The notes under the pieces: model-generated
Told to the model about the DNA's origin: nothing
Databases searched by the model: none
Seen by the model: the letters and a program-made list of their open reading frames with translations, nothing else
DNA from: Tupaia tana
Taxonomy: Eukaryota > Chordata > Mammalia > Scandentia > Tupaiidae
NCBI GenBank assembly: GCA_026018925.1
Contig: JAKSZU010000008.1
Span: 65,013,027-65,077,026, forward strand
DNA length: 64,000 bases
Direction: 5' to 3'
Made by a program: the position numbers and the translations under genes
Part shown: piece after piece, positions 23,618-34,715 of the stretch
Numbering within the stretch: position 1 is the first letter of the stretch
Layout of the letters: the number at the start of each line of letters is the position of its first letter

Positions 23618-23861
23618 TTTTCTTTCTTTCTTTTCTTTTTTCTTTCTTTTTTTTTTTTTCATTTCTAGTTTATTTATTCAAGAGAAAGGGAGAATAGAGT
23701 GAGAAAGACAGATAACATTAACAGTGTTACCATATGGCAGTCTTTCTCTGAGCCTTCTGGCCAGTCAGGATTATGTTCAAGGGCTCAGGATCTGAACCTG
23801 GGACCTCCCATGGCTCCAGTATCTCCAGCAGCACCCTACCTTCTGTGCCATTGCAGCTTGG
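23618..23861 (-). mobile_element. Divergent tRNA SINE with pyrimidine-rich 3' end
   Basis: TTTATTTATTCAAGAGAAAG and GGGAGAATAGAGTGAGAAAG lead to a long pyrimidine block, and GATCTGAACCTGGGACC is a B-box-like region (minus strand GGTTCAGATCC). The body does not match class A or S closely. It may be class B or another family. Confidence 0.55.
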
Positions 23862-24078
23862 TTCTTGCTTTGCTTTTGATCTCTAATCACAATTTCACTA
23901 ACTTTATTGAAAGTTCAGTCAAAATTGCTGTGTTTTGTACTTTGTCCAGAATTACAGTTGCTCAATAGTCGGAGGTTATTTCAGGTAACTTAATTCATCC
24001 AAATTTCTCTAAGTCAAACTTTTTACCAGGCCTTTCTTAAACCTATCATTATTATGTAGTAAAATTTTAGTAATATCT

Positions 24079-24319
24079 GGGGTCTACAGGTGGTACATTG
24101 GAAGGTGCTTGACTCTCACATGACCAACCGTGTTTCAAGTCCCAGACCCAACATCTTGAAAATCATGCTGGGTGCATGTGTGTATGTGTGCTCAAAGTCC
24201 TGAGAGGGCCAGAGGAGAAGGGATTCTGGTATGGCTACCCCTCCCTAGAGCGTGATTTCTTACTTTCCTCTGTCTCTCTCTGTTGAGTACACAGGCCCTA
24301 TGGAAAAAAACTTTAAAAA
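24079..24319 (+). mobile_element. Class A SINE, full length
   Basis: GGGGTCTACAGGTGGTACA head, CATGCTGGGTGCATGTGTG, GAGGAGAAGGGATTCTGG and a short tail. Possible duplication GTAATATCT/GTGATATTATCT. Confidence 0.88.
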
Positions 24320-24894
24320 TGTGATATTATCTGAAGTAATTATATTTTTATGTTTTTTAGGTTATTAGCATTGTATCCTAAACACCACCTGTAGCACTCT
24401 TCTGCATCAGGCTGGATTGAGATGGCTGAGAATATGTTGGGTCAGAGAGCCCCTAACTGCTTCCTAAGAATTCCAGAGCCAGATCTTTGCCATTTCCAAA
24501 CCATGCACAATGAAATCCTTTAAGAATTTTTCTAAGTGAACTTTAGATGTGTTAGCCCAACCTGTTTTACTTCTGCTTTTTTCTTCCATATTCTATCAGA
24601 TATTACCACCCTTCATTTCTCTTTACACCATTATAAACTTCATAAATAATCATTTCAATAACACTTTTTCCCAATGGCTTTTGCTCCACCCATTTGGATG
24701 AACTATCACCCCACATAAATTTAACAATCCTTGTATTATATGTACTAGAACAGCAATCACTAATGAAGAAATCCACCCCACCCTCAGACCCCTACGTACC
24801 CGACTCGTTCTCCAGAACACCTTGATATAATATTTTAATATCATTCAAAAATTATTATTTCAGTCGCTAATGTCCATAATTCTACCACTTTTCT
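24320..24894. other. Unassigned; contains a C-rich patch
   Basis: The segment at about 24640-24840 has strand-asymmetric, C-rich, G-poor composition (CCACCCCACCCTCAGACCCC), reminiscent of mitochondrial light-strand-like sequence. I could not match it to a mitochondrial gene. Confidence 0.3.
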
Positions 24895-25159
24895 TTTATT
24901 TCTGTTTCTAAATTTACTAGAAAGCATATTCACTTGCCTGAGAGAGAGAGAGACAGAGAAACAGAGAAAGGGAGAGGAGAAAACATTCCCCAGTGGGGCA
25001 TGAACACGCTATAATCTGTTCATTTCTCCATTTTGTTGGTATTTGGGACATGCATACAAATGTACCTATCATGTTTTTCAAGCTTCTAGGTCTCGGGTTC
25101 AAGCTGCACAGTCAAGCACATGGGATCTAGCTCCCTTAACCACTGGGGCACAGGGCCAG
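24895..25159 (-). mobile_element. Class A SINE, old
   Basis: GAGAGAGAGAGACAGAGAAA, CCCAGTGGGGCATGAAC and CATGTTTTTCAAGCTTCTAG. Target-site duplication approximately TCTACCACTTTTCTT before and TCTACCAGTTATTTC after. Confidence 0.85.
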
Positions 25160-26187
25160 TCTACCAGTTATTTCCTTACCTTCTTCCCACTCTTATTTGT
25201 ATGCTTTCTGCAGAAATAAATAAGTGAATGAACAAGCAAAAGGGACCATCAAATAGAAATCCCTTACATATTAAGTTCCAAAATACATACATACATCAGC
25301 ACATATGTGATTGATTATGCTACCTTCTAGTTTTAATTGAAAGACTGCTAATCATTCTATTTAGAACAGAATATACTCTTGCCCTGAGGACTCCCTTTCT
25401 TTCCTACTTCTTAGGAATTGCCCATTTTCCTTGCTTTTTTATACAAGCCAAGCCACTATTGCTCATTTTAATTTCCCACATTCCCTTTTTTAAATCTGAC
25501 TTTCATATTTTAAAAAAGGAGCAATAAAATATAAAATAAATGAGCACATCTCTTTTTCACCTCCTCAAAGAATATTCGAGTTTGTATTTATAATTCCTAT
25601 CTCTTAATCTTTGTTTCATTACTCAAAGACTTGGGTTTCTCACTCATCTTCCATATGCATAGTTTATTGAAACCTTAGCAATGACTTACATATTGCTAAA
25701 TCAAATAATCATGTTAAGTACTAATCATATTTGACCTCTAAGCATCATTAGGCAATCTTTGCTGCTCTTCCCTAAAAAATATCATCTCTTTTATTATCAA
25801 AATTTTCTGTTTTTTCCCTTAATTCTTTTGACAGCCCTTTTCTGTAAACTCATCCTCAGTTATCTAACCATTAACTGATCTTCAAGTTTGGCCCTAGGGC
25901 CACTACATTTTCATTATGTCATCTCAACATAGCATACTAAAATGCCTGTGACTTAGCTTAACACTCACACTTCCCTACTCATTCATGCCTCCTTCTCCTG
26001 GCCAAAGTACCTAACTGCATACTGAAAATGTCTTCTCAGATGTCATAAATAAATGCTAATTTAATACATGCAAATGGAATATGGTATGTTTCCCTAAAAA
26101 TAACTCACCTTTAGTGTTCTCTGTATTAAAGAGTGTGACCATTGTTCCTCCATGCGTTCTTTATTTTCACATAATTTTTTATTTTAA
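25160..26187. other. AT-rich DNA, nothing recognised
   Basis: About 1 kb with no assignable element; C and T predominate on the plus strand. Confidence 0.5.
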
Positions 26188-26290
26188 TTCAGAAACTCAG
26201 GTTCAGAGGGATTACATGCCATCACACAGGCAATATAAAATAGAATTTCAGTCCCATTCTTGTAAAACCGTGATCTTTCAACAATTCAAG
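26188..26290 (-). mobile_element. MIR SINE (ancient, tRNA-derived)
   Basis: On the plus strand: AGAAACTCAGGTTCAGAGG, TCACACAGGCAATATAAA and GAATTTCAGTCCCATTCT. This is the MIR core read in reverse (GAAACTGAGGCTCAGAGAGG, TCACACAGCTAG...). Roughly the central 100 bp remain. Confidence 0.78.
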
Positions 26291-26695
26291 CAAAAATTAT
26301 GTCATCCCATTGTTTTAGTTTTTCCATTATGGGCTCGCAAAACTTTTCTCATATCTATATTCATTGTTGTCCATTCCTTAATACACCCTGCATTAGAACC
26401 TTTAAATGTTACTTTATTTAGAAAAGACCTTTGCTGATGGAATGTTTTAGGATTTTTAGAAGATTTTTCCTTGGTTACGAGGCTGAGCCCTAAATGCCAT
26501 CACCTATGCCTTATAAAGGCAAGGCAGAAGGAGATTAGACACACAGCAAAGGAGAGGTGATGATGGAAGTAGAAATAGGATTAATATAGTCACAAGCCAA
26601 TAATTGTTGGCAGCCACTAGAAGATAGTAAAAAGGGGGAACATAACTCTCCCACTACTCTAATTTCAAACTTCTGGCTTTAAGACTTGTGAGAGA

Positions 26696-26826
26696 GGCCA
26701 GCAGATGGTGTGGTGGTTGGGATGCTGGACTCCCACATGGTCGACTGTGGTTCAAGTCCCGGACCTAGCAGCTTGCTATCTCATTTCCCCTTTCTCTCTC
26801 TGGTCAAATGAAAAATAATAGTAATA
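26696..26826 (+). mobile_element. Class S SINE within an LTR fossil
   Basis: GGCCAGCAGATGGTGTGGTG head, GCTTGCTATCTCATTTCCCC junction and TCTCTGGTCAAATGAAAAA tail. Its AT-rich tail appears to resume after the next SINE (about 27083-27118), so that SINE landed in this tail. Confidence 0.9.
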
Positions 26827-27082
26827 GGAACCAGTAGTTAGCGTAATGGCTATGTCGATGGGCTCCCACATAATCGACTGCAGTTCACATCCCGGACCCG
26901 GTGGCTTAAAACTCACGCAGGGCGCATGTGCATGCATGCCCAGGATCCCGAGAGGAGAATGGAGGAGAAGGGATTGTGGCATGGCCATCACCCCTGGTGG
27001 GTGATTTCTCGCTTTCTGTCTCTCTGTCTCTCTCTGTCTGTCTGGCAAGAGCACACACCCTATAGCAAAAACTTCTCAAAAA
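26827..27082 (+). mobile_element. Class A SINE nested in a class S tail
   Basis: GGAACCAGTAGTTAGCGTAATGG head and CATCACCCCTGGTGGGTGAT block. AT-rich (AAT)-like sequence lies on both sides (AATAATAGTAATA before, AATAGCAATAATA after), consistent with insertion into the older tail. Confidence 0.92.
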
Positions 27083-27304
27083 ATAGCAATAATAACAAAT
27101 AAAATGAAATAAATAATTCTTTAGAAATAAAAGATTTGTGGGAGGAATAAATTTCTTCTGTTTTAATCCCCTCGTGGTAATATATTATGGCAGTTACAGG
27201 AAACAAATACACCTGCATCCCCACTAAAAGTTGCATTATTTTAAGAGTGTAACATTATATTCTGTTGGATCTTTAAATCTCACCATCATGATTTAAAACC
27301 CTTC

Positions 27305-27425
27305 GGGGCCTGCAGGTGGTGCAGTGGCTAAGATGCTGGACTCCTACATGGCCAACCTTGGTTCAAGTCCTGGATCTGACAGCTTAAGAATCACTCTGGG
27401 CATGTGTGCGTGCATGCCCAAAATC
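27305..27425 (+). mobile_element. Class A SINE, 3'-truncated
   Basis: GGGGCCTGCAGGTGGTGCAG head with B box GGTTCAAGTCC, then CACTCTGGGCATGTGTGC and GCATGCCCAAAATC. The rest of the body and the tail are missing, which is unusual because target-primed copying normally spares the 3' end; later deletion is likely. Confidence 0.88.
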
Positions 27426-28424
27426 AGAATGCAATACTGGGATCATATTTTTTATTAAAAGTCCTACTTCAAGATCTACTATAACATTGTGTCAAATTAT
27501 TGCAGGGAACATCTACTGATTTATCCTAATTTGTTTTTATTTGTATTATAATGTTTTCCCACCTGTAAGGAAAAATAAAATCACATCCATTCTGAACTTT
27601 GTAACTAACAAATATTTCTAAAAATGTGTTCTAGCCTTTGGTGGTAAATATTCATAGTAGCCATGAATCCTTTACTTGATGTGTTATTACCCATTACACT
27701 TCTGGCACCTTTAATCCCTCAATGTTATGGCCAGCGTAGGGCAAATATAATGCTAATTTAAAAACCTTCAACCATTTGTTCAGTTTTTAAATTAAAATAA
27801 AATTTATTATGAAATGCTATGATGATTCTTAAGTAGACCAGTGAAGTAATAATTTTTAAGGAAGAAATGGAAGTGAGCAAAGATGAACACTTCTGGCTGA
27901 ATTTCAAAGAAAATTCATTTGAATAAAGTTCACTATTGTTTTCTGATATGACATTTATTTCAGGATGCTTTCTAATTTTTGAAATAATATTTTTAATGTG
28001 TATATATTCATAAAATTGAGGGAAACTTCAAACAAAAATACTGATAGTCTTTCTCTTTGCATCTTCCCCCCATTTTTAATAAATAAACAACTTCAAGATT
28101 ATATAATGAATAATTCCAGTATTCTTGATCAACTCATGGCCCAATCAGCAACCATAACTCACATGAGTTTCTTAAATACAGGTTTATTATGGTTGGAAAC
28201 AAGTCCATTTTAGAAAGAGCTTGCCAGATAAATCAGTCAGTCATATAAATCACCTATGCCATGTGGAATTTTTATGCCTCAGTTGCCCCCATATTTCTCC
28301 CTTTAAAAGAGAAATGCCATCAAGAAAAGATAAGACAAAAACGAGACCCAGCTGTGCTGGTACACAGATAGACATAGGAGAGTGGACGCTGAATGAATGA
28401 CCCAGAAACAGTTCCCAAGACCAT
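27426..28424. other. AT-rich DNA, nothing recognised
   Basis: No element or exon was supported. The region from 28330 to 28424 could belong to the 7SL-like copy that follows. Confidence 0.45.
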
Positions 28425-28565
28425 CTGAACATACCAGGCAGGTTGCACCCAACTATCTTAGCTAATTGGGAGGCTGGGACAAGACAATCACAATATCCAA
28501 ACTAATGTCATTAATATCTTTCTCTGTCTGAATCACCTTGCCCATCTCTCTCTCTCTCTCTTATG
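28425..28565 (+). mobile_element. Possible 7SL RNA-like SINE monomer
   Basis: ACCAGGCAGGTTGCACCC, TATCTTAGCTAATTGGGAGG and CTGGGACAAGACAATCAC resemble the 7SL left domain (GTGCACACC, TAGTCCTAGCTACTTGGGAG, GATCAC) and the copy at 9655. Both end in a CT-rich run, so they may be one subfamily. Confidence 0.45.
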
Positions 28566-28619
28566 AATAGAAAGTAAAAATAAAGAGGAGAAATAATTAT
28601 GAATTCAGTTGAATAAAAC

Positions 28620-28725
28620 AATTATTTAGATCTTGGAACCAGACAACTCTGGGCTCCAATCCTAGTTCTGCTGTGATTTCACTGTGACCCTTGATGAAAC
28701 AAACTAACTTCTTAAAGTATTGCAG
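28620..28725 (+). mobile_element. MIR SINE
   Basis: CTTGGAACCAGACAACTCTG, GGCTCCAATCCTAGTTCTGC and ACTGTGACCCTTGATGAAAC match the MIR 5'/core region (GAGCCAGACTGCCTGGGTTC, CCCGGCTCTGCC, TGTGTGACCTTGGGCAA). Confidence 0.85.
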
Positions 28726-28744
28726 TCAGAGCTCTAGAAAACGT

Positions 28745-28832
28745 GAGAGAAATAGAGAGAGTGGGAAGAAGAGAGAGAAGAAAAAGAAAAAAAGAAGGAA
28801 GAAATGAGAAACTAGAGGAAGAACAGAGGAAG
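28745..28832 (+). repeat. GA-rich low-complexity block
   Basis: Predominantly purine (GAGAGAGAAG, GAAGGAAGAA) with a few pyrimidines. Confidence 0.85.
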
Positions 28833-29075
28833 TATGCTCTTTTCAGGGTTGGTGTACGGGGAGGGGGCTAGAAACAATGTAAGAAAAATACCTGATGTGG
28901 TTTCCAGAACAAAGTGGATATTCAAAAAACGGTAATTATCCTGTCATCATCTGTAACTACTGACTGATTTATCATATCCGAAATAATGACATTTTGTTCT
29001 TAAATGAAGAAAAACAATTATTTAGTATTATAGTTCATGTACTGCTTTTTGTGAATTGTATGAGTTGTATTCTTT

Positions 29076-29351
29076 TATTTATTTATTTATTTTTGGAGAG
29101 GTTTTGGCCATAGGGTGCGTGCACTCACCAGACAGACAGAGAGAGACAGAGAGACAGAAAGCGAGAAATCACCCCCCCCCCCAGGGTGGATGGCCACGCC
29201 ACAATCCCTTCTCCTCCATTCTCCTCTTGGGATCTTGGGCACGCATGCACATGTGCCCGGCATGAGTTCTAAGCCACCGGATCTGGGACTCAAACCGTGG
29301 TCAACTACAATGGAGTCCAGCAACATAGCCATTATGCTAACTGCCGGTCCC
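29076..29351 (-). mobile_element. Class A SINE, full length, young
   Basis: A perfect 13-bp duplication AGTTGTATTCTTT (29063-29075, 29352-29364) flanks it. A (TTTA)n tail lies on the plus-strand left. An unusual run of C at about 29171-29182 replaces the paired block. CpGs are partly kept. Confidence 0.95.
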
Positions 29352-29438
29352 AGTTGTATTCTTTCTGATTAGCTTCAATACAGTTTATTAACTAGATATT
29401 CATAAAAGACTTTGTATTTAAAGTAATAGGATTATCTA

Positions 29439-29690
29439 GGCCCAGCTTCAGTGGCTCAGGCAGTGTACTTAACTACAGTGCTGGAGGTCACATGGCTGAC
29501 AACGTGTTTAGATTCTGGGCTGACCTAAAAGCATGCTGGTTGCACTTGCCTAAGATTCTGATGAGTTGGAGGGCTAAAGGAAGGCATAAAGATATGACAA
29601 GGCCCTGTTGAAGGTGCCTATCTCTCCCTCTCTCTTGCTTACTCTCATTATGTACATTGCTATAAATTAAAAAGAAACAAGCAAAAAAAA
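29439..29690 (+). mobile_element. Class B SINE (GGCCCAGC head)
   Basis: GGCCCAGCTTCAGTGGCTCAG has an A box (AGTGGCTCAGG), followed by ACATGGCTGACAACG and a weak B-box region. The body is GATATGACAAGGCCCTGTTG, AAGGTGC, a CT run and ATGTACATTGCTATAAATTA. The copy at 59930 shares this 3' body. The family is unknown to me. Confidence 0.7.
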
Positions 29691-29788
29691 AAGCAAAAAC
29701 AATTGAAAAGAAACACCATTGGTGATATTGGTGATTAGGGAAGAGGGTTGGTGCAAAGACCAGCAAACATCATGATTTCAAGGTCTTT

Positions 29789-30036
29789 TGCTTTTTTTTT
29801 TTGGTCAATGGGGCTCATGCTTTTACCAGAGAGAGGCAGACAGTGAGAGGAAAAGTGAGAAATCACCCCACGGAAATGGCTATGTTATAATTTCTTCTCC
29901 ACCATTCTTCTCCTGAGATTTTTGACATGCATGCACATGTGTTTGGTGTGAGTTTCAAGCTGCCAGGTCTGGAACTCAAACCATGGATGGCCATGTGGGA
30001 GTCCAGCACCTTAACCACTATGCCACCTGCTGGCTG
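29789..30036 (-). mobile_element. Class A SINE, full length
   Basis: CATGCTTTTACCAGAGAGAGG, AAATCACCCCACGGAAATGG, GCATGCACATGTGTTTGG and CCACTATGCCACCTGCTGG. An old copy with few CpGs. Confidence 0.88.
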
Positions 30037-30770
30037 CTCTCTCACCAATTTAAAAGTAGCTTTTACTTGCCTGCGAATAAACCTTTTTAAACATGGTTAT
30101 CTTGGTATCTTTTATCTCTTTATCTTGTCTGGTTGTATGATTGCGTTAGCAAGAACATCATGCACCAAACTGAGTGACATAAGATATTCTTGCCATAATT
30201 CCAATTTTAAGGGGAAAACATTTAGTCTTTCACCATTGAATATGATACCACTCATAGCTTTTATAGATGCCCCTTTTCAGTAGAAGTTCACTTTTATTCT
30301 TAGTTGAAAGTCTGTTGAGCTATTTCTCCTGTAAAATGGCATGTTTTTCTTGAGTCATTTTCTTGTTAATACATTGCAAATGACAATTTCATGTATCTTA
30401 TCACTTAAAAAAATAAGCAAAAAATACTTTGTTTTAACATCAACCCAAAATAATTAACATAGTTGCATTTCGAGAACATGAATATATAGAAACACAATTT
30501 TCATGTACAAAATGTGCAAAGTATAAGGTCACTTTGTAGCAAAAATATCAATATTTCCTGATTTCAAATGTTGAAATTAATTACATAAATTATTGGATTT
30601 TACTTAAGTCTGAATAATAAACTGTTTATCACGAACATAATTCTTTTACCTAGACTCTTTTCATAGCCATGTAATTTTAGGTCCAATAAATACTATTTTT
30701 AACATTAATACATCGAGCTTGGTCTCCATAATGTCAAATATAAAATGAAAACCACAACACAAAAATGTGG
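30037..30770. other. AT-rich DNA, nothing recognised
   Basis: The 118-codon frame at 29927-30283 starts in the SINE head and runs out by chance. No element was assigned. Confidence 0.5.
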
Positions 30771-30995
30771 CATGGGCTAGCCCATGGCACAGACTGCTGG
30801 ACACCACATGGCTGATTGCATACTTTGAGTCCTGGACCCAGAGACTTCGAAAACAAATTGCGCATGGGACATGTATGCCCAAAATTCCAAGAGGAGAGTG
30901 TAGTTAAAGAGACTGTGGCATGGCCATTCCCCATGGTGGGTGCTTTCCCTTTCCCCCTCTCTTTGGTGAGAACATGCACCTGAAAGCAAAATTTT
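30771..30995 (+). mobile_element. Class A SINE, old, head deleted in part
   Basis: CATGGGCTAGCCCATGGCACA head lacks the GGTTAAGG segment. The body has TATGCCCAAAATTCCAAGAG, GGCATGGCCATTCCCCATGG and GTGAGAACATGCACC. Duplication AAAAATGTGG/AAAAATATGG. Confidence 0.82.
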
Positions 30996-31007
30996 AAAAA
31001 ATATGGT

Positions 31008-31311
31008 GTAATATTAGGTGTGATTACCTCTGAACAGATAGGCATACACCAAATGACCAGGAGGGGATAGATTAAAAAGTAAATAGTAGTTATGTATCAT
31101 TAGTTGGATGGTAAATTTGTAGTATCATTTCCTATACATATTAAATTTAATTCTATTAAATGTTTAAATAGACAAAGGTGATTCACCTTAATTTCAACAA
31201 CAACAAAAAAAAACCACCCCCATGATTCTTGCCCTGAGAACGTCATCCTACTGTAAATAAGGAAGTTCACAATTTTTTACCCATATTTAAAATTAGTTTT
31301 TATATTGATGA
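31008..31311. other. AT-rich DNA, nothing recognised
   Basis: No feature was supported. Confidence 0.5.
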
Positions 31312-31548
31312 TAGAGTTTTGTGTGTGTACATATGAGAAATAAAGTGAGAAAGACGGAGGAATGGAGAGAACCACCCTCTACTGAATGTGGGCAGACCAC
31401 CATCAGCTTCCTCCAGTCTTTCAGTTGGTCAGATATTGAGCATTTGTGGGCATGCCTAGTGTGTTTCAGGCTAACCAACCTACCTCACCAAGTCAGATCT
31501 CTGGCCTTTTTTGTGTAGTGTATTACTGCTATGCCACAGAACCAGTTC
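31312..31548 (-). mobile_element. Divergent class A-like SINE
   Basis: GAAATAAAGTGAGAAAGACGG, AATGTGGGCAGACCACCATC, GGGCATGCCTAGTGTGTTTC and TGCTATGCCACAGAACC keep the order of class A. Similarity is low and the B box is lost. Confidence 0.6.
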
Positions 31549-32049
31549 ACCATATTTAACGCTATTTTCTCCTTTCATGCATCCATATGATTTAGGAATA
31601 TCTGGTGTAGGAACACATGTTTTTAAAAAGAGATAAAAAATAAAGCATATCGTAAGAGATATAAAACATGGAATGTGGTAGAATGTTTGGATGTGTGCAA
31701 ACAAGGGAAGCTTAAGAAAAGTCAAACATTTAGCTTTATCTTACCTAAAATTTGTACTGCCATGAAGTTTCCTATAGATTTTTTAATATATATTGCATTT
31801 CAATTTCTTTTATACATTCAACCACATATGTCACTTAATTTGCAAAGTGAATATTCCAACATGTATACATTTCTCACCAATCCAGTTGAGAATACTATAC
31901 ATATTATCTTCAACAGATAATAACCCATTTCTTTGCCCCATAAATACCTTGCCTTTCTCTTTTTCTCCTTAATGTCCTTCCTCAGACTCTCCTCCTTCAT
32001 CCACTCTCTTCCCACACTGTATTTGGTGTTTATAACCATTATCTATGTT
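31549..32049. other. Unassigned; may include L1 3'UTR
   Basis: The last 100 bases (CCTTCCTCAGACTCTCCTCC onward) could be the 3'UTR of the antisense L1 that follows, but I cannot fix the boundary. Confidence 0.4.
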
Positions 32050-32409
32050 TCTATATCCTCTAGTCATTCAGTTTCAACTATAGGGTGTGGACACTCGGTA
32101 TATATTAAGTGGAGACATACAATGTCTCTCCTTCATAGCCTGGCTTGCTTCACTCAGCAGTAAGTCTTCCATATCTACTTACTTTCTGTCAAAAGCCAGG
32201 GTCTTGTTTCTTTTTATGGCTGAGTAGTATTCCATAGAGTATATGTTCCACACTTTTTCAACCCATTCATCTGTTCATGGACACTTGGGTTGGTTCCATG
32301 TCTTAGCAACTGTGAATAATGCTGCAATAAACATCAATGCGCAAGCACTTTTCAGACTAAGGATTTTTCTGTCCTTTGGGTAGGTACCAAAGAGTGGGAT
32401 TGGTACACA
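32050..32409 (-). mobile_element. L1 3' region (end of ORF2), antisense
   Basis: The plus strand shows the complement of the L1 ORF2 C-terminal coding region: TTTTATGGCTGAGTAGTATT, CATTCATCTGTTCATGGACA, AATAATGCTGCAATAAACAT and TACCAAAGAGTGGGATTGG. It joins a sense L1 piece at about 32410. This is the 3' half of an L1 with an inverted 5' half, or one of two separate L1 fragments. Confidence 0.88.
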
Positions 32410-32936
32410 TAAGATGGAAAGAAGGCAAATGGACCACCTAACGTCATGCCTCAAAAAAATTGAAAAAGCAACAGCAAAGAAAAAAAATCCAAAAAACTCC
32501 AGGAGAAAGGAAATAATAAAGATCTGAGCAGAAATAAATGAAATAGAAAATAAACTATGTAGAAAATGAATGATAATAAAAGCTGGTTCTTTGAAAAGAT
32601 GAACAAAATTGATACACTGCTAGCTAGAATAATTAAAAAGAGAGAAAGGAACCAGGTAAATCAAATTTGCAATGAAGTAGGCAACATGACAACCGACATA
32701 GTAGGAATACAAAACATCATTAGAAGATATTATGAACAACTAAATGCTAACAAACAAGAAAATCTGAATGAGATGGACAAATTCCTAGACACATACAATC
32801 TACTGAGATTGGGTCAGAATGATACAGAAAGTCTGAATAGGCCCATAAAAATCCAAGAGATTGAATCAGTAATAAATAACCTCCCAACAAAAAAAAAGCC
32901 CTGTTCCTAATGGCTTCACCTCTGAATTCTCCCATA
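32410..32936 (+). mobile_element. L1 ORF2 fragment (between endonuclease and RT domains)
   Basis: A 115-codon open frame (32566-32910) carries L1 ORF2 motifs: [24 protein letters not shown]-type middle, [19 protein letters not shown] and [20 protein letters not shown]. It ends in PTKKKP where the family has PTKKSPGPDGF; one extra A disrupts the frame. The upstream part (32410-32560) is L1 coding sequence with decay. It is in the opposite orientation to 32050-32409. Confidence 0.92.
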
Positions 32937-32976
32937 GATCTTGAATATTTTCTGCTTTCTAAATACAATTCTGTCA

Positions 32977-33490
32977 GGGCCGGATGGTGACACAGTAATA
33001 AGGCAACAGTGCAATGCTGAAACCATAGAGGAAAATCTGTGGTTTGCATCTCAGGTTCCCATGTGAGGCCTTGCTGCACACGCTGTTACATTTTTTTTTT
33101 TTTCTAAGAGTTTTTGCCTCCGGGCATGTACACACACAGGGGAGATAGACAGAGACAGAGATAGTGAGAGGGAAGATGAGAAATCACCTCCCAGGGTGGA
33201 TGGTCATGCCACAATCCCTTCTCTTCCATTCTCCCAGGATCTTTGGCATGCATACACACGTGTCCATTGTGATTTTCAATCCACTGAGTCTGGGACTTGA
33301 ACTGCAGTCAGCCCTGTGGGAGTCCAGGGACAAGACCACTACGACATCTGCTGGCCTCACACGCTGGCACATTTTATAGGCTATTTGAGGCTGTGGATGT
33401 ATCATAATATGTGAAGGTACTTCTGAAAATGACTTTCTTTCTTTCTCTTCATCCCGCTCTCTTTTACTTTCTCATGAAATGAATAAATAA
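32977..33490 (+). mobile_element. Class B SINE, split by a class A copy
   Basis: GGGCCGGATGGTGACACAGT begins the head; TCTGTGGTTTGCATCTCAGG holds a B-box-like GGTTTGCATC. After the nested SINE it continues with GCTATTTGAGGCTGTGG, a CTTTCTTTC run and ATGAAATGAATAAATAA. About 230 bp if the insert and one duplication copy are ignored. The body matches no other copy here. Confidence 0.65.
33094..33357 (-). mobile_element. Class A SINE nested in a class B SINE
   Basis: A target-site duplication of 17 bp with two or so mismatches, CACACGCTGTTACATTT (33077-33093) and CACACGCTGGCACATTT (33358-33374), shows the insertion point. Block form CCTCCCAGGGTGG. Confidence 0.93.
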
Positions 33491-34715
33491 TAGAACCAAA
33501 TTGCTTAAATGTTTTATAGGAGACATCAAGGAGAAAATGTTTATGTTCCATATTTGAGTTAGTATTGGGCAGGGAAACAACACACGATAACAATGAGGAG
33601 AGAATTTAGTAGCATTAGGATTAGCACCAGAAGGAAATATTAAATCATAAGCTAGGCTATTTGTCAGCATATTGGAAAATATATTGACTTTCTACAAGAT
33701 TAAGGAAATATTTAAATCACCCCATAGTTTCAGTGATTTAGGCAGTTATCTTGACTAAATTTGCTTTGTTAACCTAAAAGGTCTTGGAACTTTGGCATAA
33801 AATTCCACACCAGACCCCTCTCCACTATTAATTCATATTGTGCTTATCATTTATTCCTGCTATTAACAGATTTTTAAATACTTTGAGTCACTCTCTGAAT
33901 TATTCATCATCTTCTCTCCATTGAGTGCAAAAGTCACCATTTACCTTTTGTTTCCCAGTAGCCAATTTTCTGTTATGATACCCTAAGGCTTACTATGATG
34001 CTGCACTGATACACATTGCAATTTCTAAAAATATGTCCCTGAAGTTCAATTTGTCTATTCATTAAAATGTAGTTATTTGGAAATTACAGAATGGTGAGTA
34101 TTCCAAAATGTATCTAGCTTGATCTAAAGAGACTTAATGTATTTGGTGATCAGTTCCATGAGAGGGTTATAAATTTCATATGAAATAAAATCAGCGGATC
34201 ACAGGAATTCCAATAAGTTTCCATGCCTTCTAGAACACATAACTATGAAGCCATGATAAAAGAACTAAAAAACATATACACTAATCACAAAATAAGTACC
34301 CAAATGGAAATTGCATTAAAACAGATATTTTGCTCAATTTATTAAGTAAAATCACACATTTTTATCTTAAAAATTACAAGCTATACGGAAAATTATGTAA
34401 GGAGAACAGCATTGTATAGGTGTTTTTACCATGCAGAGGAGATGTTGAAAATAAATTAATCACGTCAACAATTCAGCAAGTTTCAAAAGATGTTACAATA
34501 ATCTAGAGTTGGCAGTTATCATGCATAATTTTCATATGTGATTGCAAAAAATTTCTAGTTCTGGGCATCAACTCAGATTCTGTGAACATGTAATTTACTA
34601 TCTATCAAAAGCAGCTCTTCAGTAATAATGTATAATATGAAAATAGTATCTGAGTAACATTTGTATGTAAGATATGAACATGGAAAAATACATTAGAAAG
34701 AAAAAGCAAACTAAA
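33491..34715. other. AT-rich DNA, nothing recognised
   Basis: About 1.2 kb without assignable element. Confidence 0.5.

Larger units (their letters stand above)
26440..27222 (+). mobile_element. MLT1-type MaLR LTR fossil, split by two SINEs
   Basis: GAGGCTGAGCCCTAAATGC, GGAGATTAGACACACAGC, GTCACAAGCCAATAATTG and, after the SINEs, GGAATAAATTTCTTCTG and TATTATGGCAGTTACAGGAA match the MLT1 order. Ancient, decayed, apparently a solo LTR. SINEs at 26696 and 26827 are later arrivals. Confidence 0.75.

Noticed and set aside
24640-24840. Possible nuclear mitochondrial insertion
   Set aside because: The C-rich, G-poor strand bias is suggestive, but translation gave no match to any mitochondrial protein I know, and no rRNA or tRNA motif was seen.
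26081-26437. 118-codon open frame
   Set aside because: It crosses an antisense MIR, and codon composition follows AT-rich background. No domain recognised.
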